Source: Dimorphilus gyrociliatus
Lineage: Eukaryota > Annelida > Polychaeta > Dinophilidae
NCBI GenBank assembly: GCA_904063045.1
Contig: CAJFCJ010000008.1
Location: 310,001 to 374,000, forward strand
Direction of reading: 5' to 3'
DNA length: 64,000 nucleotides
Shown: positions 58,673-64,000 of the stretch, in pieces
Position numbering within the stretch: position 1 is the first letter of the stretch
Layout of the letters: every line of letters begins with the position of its first letter
Made by a program: the position numbers and the translations under genes
Notes under the pieces: generated by a model
What the model saw: the letters and a program-made list of their open reading frames with translations, nothing else
Databases searched by the model: none
What the model was told of the DNA's origin: nothing

Positions 58673-61600
58673 TAGTGAAAGAGAAAAATATAGAAAAACA
58701 AACTGTTAAGTCTCTTGAAAAAATATTTCCCAAAGTTAAATGAATACTCATTAAAAACATAAAATAAAAAACGAATATTAAGAGAAAATAATGGTTTAAA
58801 AAATAATTAGCAGGGGGAAGATAAACACCAAAAAAAAATGAAATCATATAAAAATGACCATAATTAGCCGCTAAATCTACCAAGTATATGCACATGTAAT
58901 TCCACTAATGCATCAGCGTGCAAAGCTCTATCATAATGGACAAAACAAAAGTAAACTACCAATAATTTCGTCGGCATTCTGCCGTTGCTTTGATCAGTCT
59001 GATGAAAAGTTTGTTGACGATTTGCAACTCGCTGAAAAAGTAAGTGGAAAAAAAATTCGAGGAACGAGAGAAAAGAGATGATGTGAGAAATTGAGGAGGT
59101 ACGATAAATGGGATGATGTTTTAAGGAGAGATAGGAATTTGTTTTTTATTTTTTTTTCTTTAATTGCTATATAAAATAGATGTAAATTTGTAGTTTATCA
59201 ATTATTTTTTAGGCATATTTGTGAATTATCATCTTCTTTTCATAAAGATTAACAAGGAAAAGAAGACATCATTTTTCTCAAAAATAGGGCAAATTTAAAT
59301 AAAATGTAGTTAATTGTTTTGTTTGCTTGTTTTGGGAGGATATTTCGAAATAAATCACCTTTACCACAGAAGGCGTCTTCTTTAGTTTCTGCTTGGCTTT
59401 GGCCAACGTTTGATCCACATTTTCAGTGCTATCATCGAAATCCTGCTTTCAAAGTTTGGCGCGGAAAAATTCGCAGCAAGTGCAGAACATTTACAGTAGA
59501 AGATATAGAAAAAGATAACATTAGGACTATATTGATCATGCTTGTTTTGTTTGTTTGTTTACTTGTTTTGCTATAAATACACTTATTTACTATTCATTAT
59601 AGTGATAATTATAGGATTGTTATATATACAGTATATATTTATATACGTATGTATATATATATATATATATATATACATATATATTCTCTAAAATATATGA
59701 GATTAATACAGAAAATGTCTCAAATGATACGTCAAAGAAAAAGATAGAAATGCTTAGATAAGCTTTAAAAACAGAAAGAAATTTGTTAAAACTAACTTAC
59801 CCTACTCAGCCTACTACCAAAATTAGATTTGCTATGCATTTTTGACATGTCCAAGTCTCCGAATGTGATTTTCCAAGCAGTACTTGCTAATTCGGCAGAT
59901 AGTTTCATTTTTCTAATTGGAAATTAATAGAAAATTTTTTTTCAATGATTGCCCTCTTCTTTTACCTTTAATATCGTTAATTATATAATATTTAACATAC
60001 CTATTAATTTTATAAACGGAAAAGCCTAGTAATAGCGATAAGAGGATAACAGCAGGTATTACAGCTCCAACTATCCAGGCTATAGATTAAAAATGTATAT
60101 ATAAAAATTGTTACTTTGTTAAATTAAAAATTTTACAATAAAAATGATGTAAATTATAACATTAGACATGATTTTGTCTTTGTCCAAAAATAGATTGGAT
60201 AAATAATGATGTAATTCCCTAATTAAAAGAGTTAAAAGTAATATAAATACGATGTTATTCGTATCTATTTTTCCGATTTAAATGACTTTTAGAATAATTA
60301 GTTTTAAGTAACTTCTTCATCGGATATATATATAAGATAATTTAGAGTGTTTTTTCTCCCTGGGCCCGAATTACCAGATAAATATCATAAACAAACTAAA
60401 TACAGGAAAGAGTATACTTTTTGTTTTTAAAAAAAGAAACAACGTATCGTAAATGAGATTCGTGCTAATCGTGACGGTTTGAACCTTGTCTACTCTTTCT
60501 CTGTGTTCCATTGTATTCGTATGTGTATTCATATACTTCTTTACTCATTTCTCTTTTCAATTTTAGGAACTTACTTGAACTTGTACACTTTTCTCCGTTC
60601 CATCCACAGTCGGGTTCCCCAATGGGAGGTTTAATTAGGCCACCTGGCCAATGAATTACTTCTGGTCCAGTACGAACTATTTCCTGTTTATCCACTGATT
60701 GGTTAAAAACTTCTTTCCAACTTCCATTCCAGTAGTTTAAAATAACTCGATCAGTTACGATATCACCGTTTTGGTCGGTGGTTATTCCATCTCCATATGA
60801 GCTATTTAGTAAATATTTCATAAGATTATCGTTTTTAGCTTCTATAGACGCTCTTTCAAATAGACTTATAGCATCTTTGAGCAAATCACTTCGAGATCCT
60901 CTCTTTGCACGAATATTCAAAAATCCATTGAAGCTATTGTTTAATTGTAGTTGAGTCTCATCAAAATCGATCGACATAAAGACATATTCGGCCTTGTAAA
61001 GACCAATAAAGAGGGATTCGGCTAAAGCTGAATATGTTCCCTGTTCATCAGCTATAATAATAAATATACGAGCCAAATCCTTTGCTTTGAGCAGCTCATT
61101 TCGTTTTACCTCGATCTTTTTCTTTTCTTCGTAGAAGGTTGTCTTAAAAAAATCTGAACGGTAAACTTTTATGCTTTTCAAAGTTAAAAACTCTTCAAGA
61201 ACTTCCGCCGTACTAGAAAATGGATCGCAGGATGGAGCCAATATAACGACCCTAGACCATCCAAATTTCAGTAACATCTTCCATACAATATCCGTTGTTC
61301 TGAGGATGGTGGATCTAGTTCGAACGAAGGTCGGAAATTCTCGTTTGTTCGATAATTTAATATCAGAGCATGAATAAGAAATCAGAGGTATGTTCCAGAC
61401 GGTTGCTAATGATGCTAAAGGAATGCATAGACTTTCAAAAGGTGGTCCTAAAGGGGGAAGAAACGAAAAAATCATAGACATAAAACTAAAGATAGAGAAA
61501 TTAAATCATTTAAGAAACCAAAGTTAAAAATATTATCCACCTATAATAATTGAAAAGTTCTGCTCATTCTTTATCACAATAGTATCTTCTAAATATTTCC

Positions 61601-61736
61601 AATTATCCTCCATGAAAATCTTGGTATAGTTACTGCTGATATGGAAGCTTTGCATTGACGAATTGAGATCCATCGAAAGTAAAAGAACAATTTGACTGGA
61701 AGAAGCTAAAGGTAGAGCAAATAGAAGAAGGAGCAT
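56275..61736 (-). CDS. Gene D: receptor-type (membrane) guanylate cyclase
   Basis: Ten exons give 1,027 residues, in the family's usual range: 61736-61541, 61447-60575, 60079-60001, 59912-59801, 59442-59359, 59031-58960, 58229-57695, 57615-57466, 57337-57163, 57082-56275. Order: signal peptide, ligand-binding ANF-receptor domain, one membrane segment, juxtamembrane region, kinase-homology domain, dimerisation coiled coil, class III guanylate cyclase. It converts GTP to cGMP at the plasma membrane, normally under control of an extracellular peptide or other ligand. Family membership is certain from the cyclase domain; which subfamily (natriuretic-peptide-like or other) is not. It is transcribed divergently from gene E, 1.37 kb away. 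Confidence 0.93.
57163..58229 (-). CDS. Gene D exons 7-9: kinase-homology domain
   Basis: VAVKMI carries the ATP-lysine equivalent; [45 protein letters not shown] and [10 protein letters not shown] are typical of this domain. The catalytic HRD is replaced by HGR, so it should be a pseudokinase, as in other receptor cyclases. The metal-binding motif reads ADFGL, with aspartate kept. The donor of exon 7 is C|GTAGGT in phase 1. Confidence 0.9.
58230..58959. other. Gene D intron 6
   Basis: Contains a long GA-rich tract at 58614-58677 and a TAGGTGGCA motif at 58480-58488; no gene. Confidence 0.6.
58614..58677. repeat. GA-rich simple repeat
   Basis: Imperfect GA/GAAA tract in gene D intron 6. Confidence 0.9.
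58960..60079 (-). CDS. Gene D exons 3-6: membrane segment and juxtamembrane region
   Basis: Exon 3 (60079-60001) is the membrane span ([19 protein letters not shown]). Exon 4 (59912-59801) has the conserved ELAS-x-W-x-I-x-F-x-DL motif. Exons 5 (59442-59359, 28 codons) and 6 (59031-58960, 24 codons) are phase 0-0 with good acceptors and extend the charged linker. Because they are symmetric they could be skipped without frame change. Confidence 0.75.
59651..59674. repeat. AT microsatellite
   Basis: About 12 TA units in gene D intron 4. Confidence 0.9.
60080..60574. other. Gene D intron 2
   Basis: 495 nt, AT-rich, nothing further seen. Confidence 0.6.
60575..61736 (-). CDS. Gene D exons 1-2: signal peptide and ANF-receptor-type ectodomain
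   Basis: Starts [15 protein letters not shown] (signal peptide) and passes directly into strand IVLLLSMD. Recognisable receptor landmarks follow: [34 protein letters not shown], and near the end YWNGSWKEV. Only about 50 residues separate the first strand from the IIIGG strand, some 25-30 fewer than I would expect. A TTCCAG precedes the ATG, so a 5'-UTR intron is possible. Confidence 0.88.
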
Positions 61737-63101
61737 ATCTGGAAAAAAGAGACGTGCGAGGGTAACGTCTTTCCAGCGTCGAATGACGCGGCGTCAGTCA
61801 CGAATACCCGTTAAAGCTTCTACGGCTATTATTCTAATTAGGTGTTTTACCAACAGCGGAAACTAGCCGGCAAAGTCTATAATAAGGTCACTGTCATCTC
61901 TAACATGAATAACCTAAGTCAACGTCCTAAATACGACTTAATTAAATTCCAATGATTACGTAAACTCATGCCATACTTCAAAAAGGATATTTCATTAAAT
62001 ATTTCATTCTTTTGAAGTTTTGACCACGCCATCTAGATGCTATACAGGCAATCTAAAGTAAGGCTTAATTAGGAGAGATTAGTTACTTGAACCAATAAGA
62101 TTGTAAAGAATGTAAATTAGAAAGAAAAATAACTATTTACGAAGACAAAATGATGAATAATTTTAACTTTTTTACTTTGAAAAAAAAGAGTAAAAGGTTC
62201 AGATAAAGGGAGAGAGGCAATGGAAATTAACATCGATCCCTTCCTTACACCGGAAAGACTGTAACCTAAAAGAGAGGAACAAGAAGTGTAACGGTGATTC
62301 TTTTTTCTTTTAAATTACCTTTTATGCCTTTACTCCTTTCATTATATTAACAGTACGTCAACTTCTACAATCAAAAAAGGTTTTTGGTATGAAAAACTTT
62401 GAACTCGAAAGGGATAAAAATAACAACGATTTCGTGTTATATTCTTAGCTGTTTATTAAGAGGACAAAGGTCTATAACTTGCAAGTAAATATGAAAGACT
62501 ATTTCTGTTTAAATAGAAATTATTAAACGAAAATTGAAGTAAGAAGAAGATGGCGCCCCATGCTAATTGTGCTTTCTTTTCAAGGGCACACCAAAGATCT
62601 GTAAATGAAGATTAGATGATTAAAGTAGGAGGTCACATGACTGAAGGAGGAAGTCCGAACCGGATTAGCTCCAATTAAACGCAAAAAAAACACATTGACC
62701 CCTTTAATCCCCTTTGAAATTATCTCACAACGTTTCTCATTAATTGCTCGTATAATCGTCGTTAGGAAGTTACCAAAACGACATCTATTGTCAACAAACG
62801 CCATCTAACTATCTAAAAATAAACATCAGCCGCCACAAATCGAATATAACGCTTTTCCGTTTGTCCTTTTCGACGTCGTGTCAAAGAATAAATTAGTCTT
62901 CTCTGATTTTGGAACGTAGAACAAATATAAACGGGACTACGACCGGACGTCTTCGTGTGTTTCGTTTATGCAAATTGTTTCGCGCCAGCGACCCCAAACG
63001 ACTTTTCGGAATTCACATTCGTTTGCCTAGTTTGTACAAGATTTTACTTCAGTTCGTCTCTTTAGGCCTAATCAACAAGGAAAAAGATTTCAGAAGAAGT
63101 T
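61737..63101. promoter_or_regulatory. Divergent intergenic region between genes D and E
   Basis: 1.37 kb holding both promoters. CTCF-like cores lie at 62027-62036, 62547-62557 and 62799-62807, the densest group in the window. A less AT-rich patch at 61750-61830 (GACGCGGCGTCAGTCACG) lies just upstream of gene D. No coding frame with an ATG and splice support. Confidence 0.5.
62926..62931 (+). promoter_or_regulatory. Possible TATA box of gene E
   Basis: TATAAA about 175 nt before the gene E ATG, giving room for a 5' UTR of about 145 nt. ATGCAAAT follows at 62968. Weak evidence, because TATA-like strings are common in AT-rich DNA. Confidence 0.3.
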
Positions 63102-63950
63102 ATGGATAGGGCGCAGTTAGCGTTCATGTTTATCGGCTTTCTTCTTATTTTACAACCGGCTAATAGCTTCGACAAAGCTAGTTATTGCGTAATGGCCTGC
63201 CAAAGAGGAACCGGGGGTAATTTTTGTCAGTGTAGAGCAAGTCACTTCGCCGGGAAAAGAAAACGTAACGAAGCAGAAGAAATGGAGAAGGTTAAGGATT
63301 TAAGGTAGGCAATTTTTTTTCCTCTTTCTCTTTCTTTTTTTTTTAAACCAAAAACAGATAATTTCACATTTATTACTTGAAACTTTAAATACTAAGTATT
63401 ACAAAGTAACAACACTCAAACGTGCAAAAAAGTACATTTATTAAGTTATTTCCAATTGAAATATTCTTTATATGGACTTTTTTCTCTTTTTCATCATTTA
63501 TCAAAAAAAAGCCTATATTCAAAAGTCTAAAACTAGTTATATTTATTCTATTTATTTATATATAATCAATCGACACGTTATTGTTTTTTAAAAGCTTTGT
63601 AGGTGGTCATAATTGCTTTTATAATCGAGCATTTAAGCAGAAAATTATCTATCCGACATTTTTATTTCTAAATTTCATAATTATTATCTCATAAAGTATT
63701 CAAAATTTTCACTATGCTATTTTCTCTCTTCCCTCCCTTTGTTATTGTTCGTCTCTATCGTTAGACTGTTTTCCGTCATCATAAATGCTATATTCTTAGC
63801 CTTTCCATCTCCGATACGATTTATCTCTCTTTCTTACTCATTCATTCATTCTCACTTTCTTACTCATTCATTCATTCTCACTTTCTTTTCTCTCTCCTTC
63901 CTCCCTCTCCCCCCCTCTCTCTCTCTCTCTCTGTCTCTTAGAACACATTG
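63102..63950 (+). CDS. Gene E (partial): HFAamide-like neuropeptide precursor
   Basis: Exon 1 63102-63304 (ATG, 67 codons plus 2 nt, donor GTAGGC). Residues 1-22 are a signal peptide (ending LQPANS). Next comes a four-cysteine peptide (YC-x3-C...FCQC) ending HFA-GKRKR. GKR is the amidation plus dibasic cleavage signal, so the predicted mature product is a disulphide-bonded peptide with C-terminal HFA-amide. An acidic spacer follows. I recall 'HFAamide' from annelid and mollusc peptide lists; I could not verify it here. A candidate 9-nt exon (63942-63950) follows a long pyrimidine tract, and the gene continues past the window. Confidence 0.72.
63305..63941. other. Gene E intron 1 (if the 9-nt exon is real)
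   Basis: AT-rich start, then a pyrimidine-rich end with a 26-bp tandem duplication at 63835-63886 and a CT run at 63914-63932. Confidence 0.5.
63835..63886. repeat. Tandem duplication, 26-bp unit, two copies
   Basis: The unit TACTCATTCATTCATTCTCA plus CTTTCT is repeated exactly, each copy itself containing ATTC repeats. A CT run follows at 63914-63932. Confidence 0.9.
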
Positions 63951-64000
63951 GTAAGTCTTATAGAGATGAATTCCTTAAATTTCTTTCTCTTTTTATATAA

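Noticed and set aside
58489-58895. Long Ser/Leu/Phe-rich minus-strand frames
   Set aside because: They are translations of a GA/CT simple repeat.
59319-59576. 85-codon plus-strand open frame inside gene D intron 4
   Set aside because: It has no ATG at its start, and the opposite strand carries a splice-bounded phase 0-0 exon of gene D (59442-59359) that explains the local rise in G+C.
1-64000. tRNA, 5S rRNA, CRISPR array, operon-style promoters or transposase genes
   Set aside because: No TTCGA-type tRNA B box in a foldable context, no repeat-spacer array and no integrase, transposase or reverse transcriptase motifs were seen on either strand.

Overview
The window is animal nuclear DNA, AT-rich (roughly one third G+C by eye), with spliceosomal genes (GT/AG introns, donors mostly GTAAGT), a canonical U6 snRNA gene, a receptor guanylate cyclase and a short amidated neuropeptide precursor. 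The peptide end (HFA followed by GKR) resembles what I recall as spiralian 'HFAamide' precursors. Some introns are very short (65-78 nt), so a small annelid or related spiralian fits best. The species cannot be fixed from sequence alone. All gene models below were built by hand by matching splice sites and reading phases.

Layout: (1) 27381 to beyond position 1, minus strand: gene A, a large membrane protein of at least 16 exons, cut off by the left window edge. (2) 28018-51006, plus strand: gene B, 26 exons that join without a phase break into a 1,918-residue protein. A and B are head-to-head paralogues separated by about 0.64 kb. Both have a signal peptide, a short ectodomain, TM1, a cytoplasmic loop, TM2, two EGF-like modules, TNFR-like cysteine repeats, a cysteine-rich/beta region, and further membrane segments (seven in all in B). 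I do not recognise this family. (3) Inside gene B lie a two-exon nested gene F (34247-36002, intron 1) and a U6 snRNA gene (38869-38974, intron 3). (4) 51953-54935, plus: gene C, an unrecognised single-pass membrane protein. (5) 61736-56275, minus: gene D, a receptor-type guanylate cyclase, 1,027 residues in 10 exons. (6) 63102 onward, plus: gene E, the neuropeptide precursor, running off the right edge.

The rest is intron and intergenic DNA with AT microsatellites, several perfect palindromes, and two over-represented short motifs: an AGRTGGCG core resembling CTCF sites (17 copies) and TCACGTGA E-boxes (6 copies). No tRNA, rRNA, CRISPR array or autonomous transposon was seen. In functional terms the window holds cell-surface receptors (A, B, D), a secreted peptide ligand (E), a splicing RNA and two orphan genes. 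Nothing in the sequence shows that D and E are ligand and receptor; their divergent neighbourhood is only suggestive.
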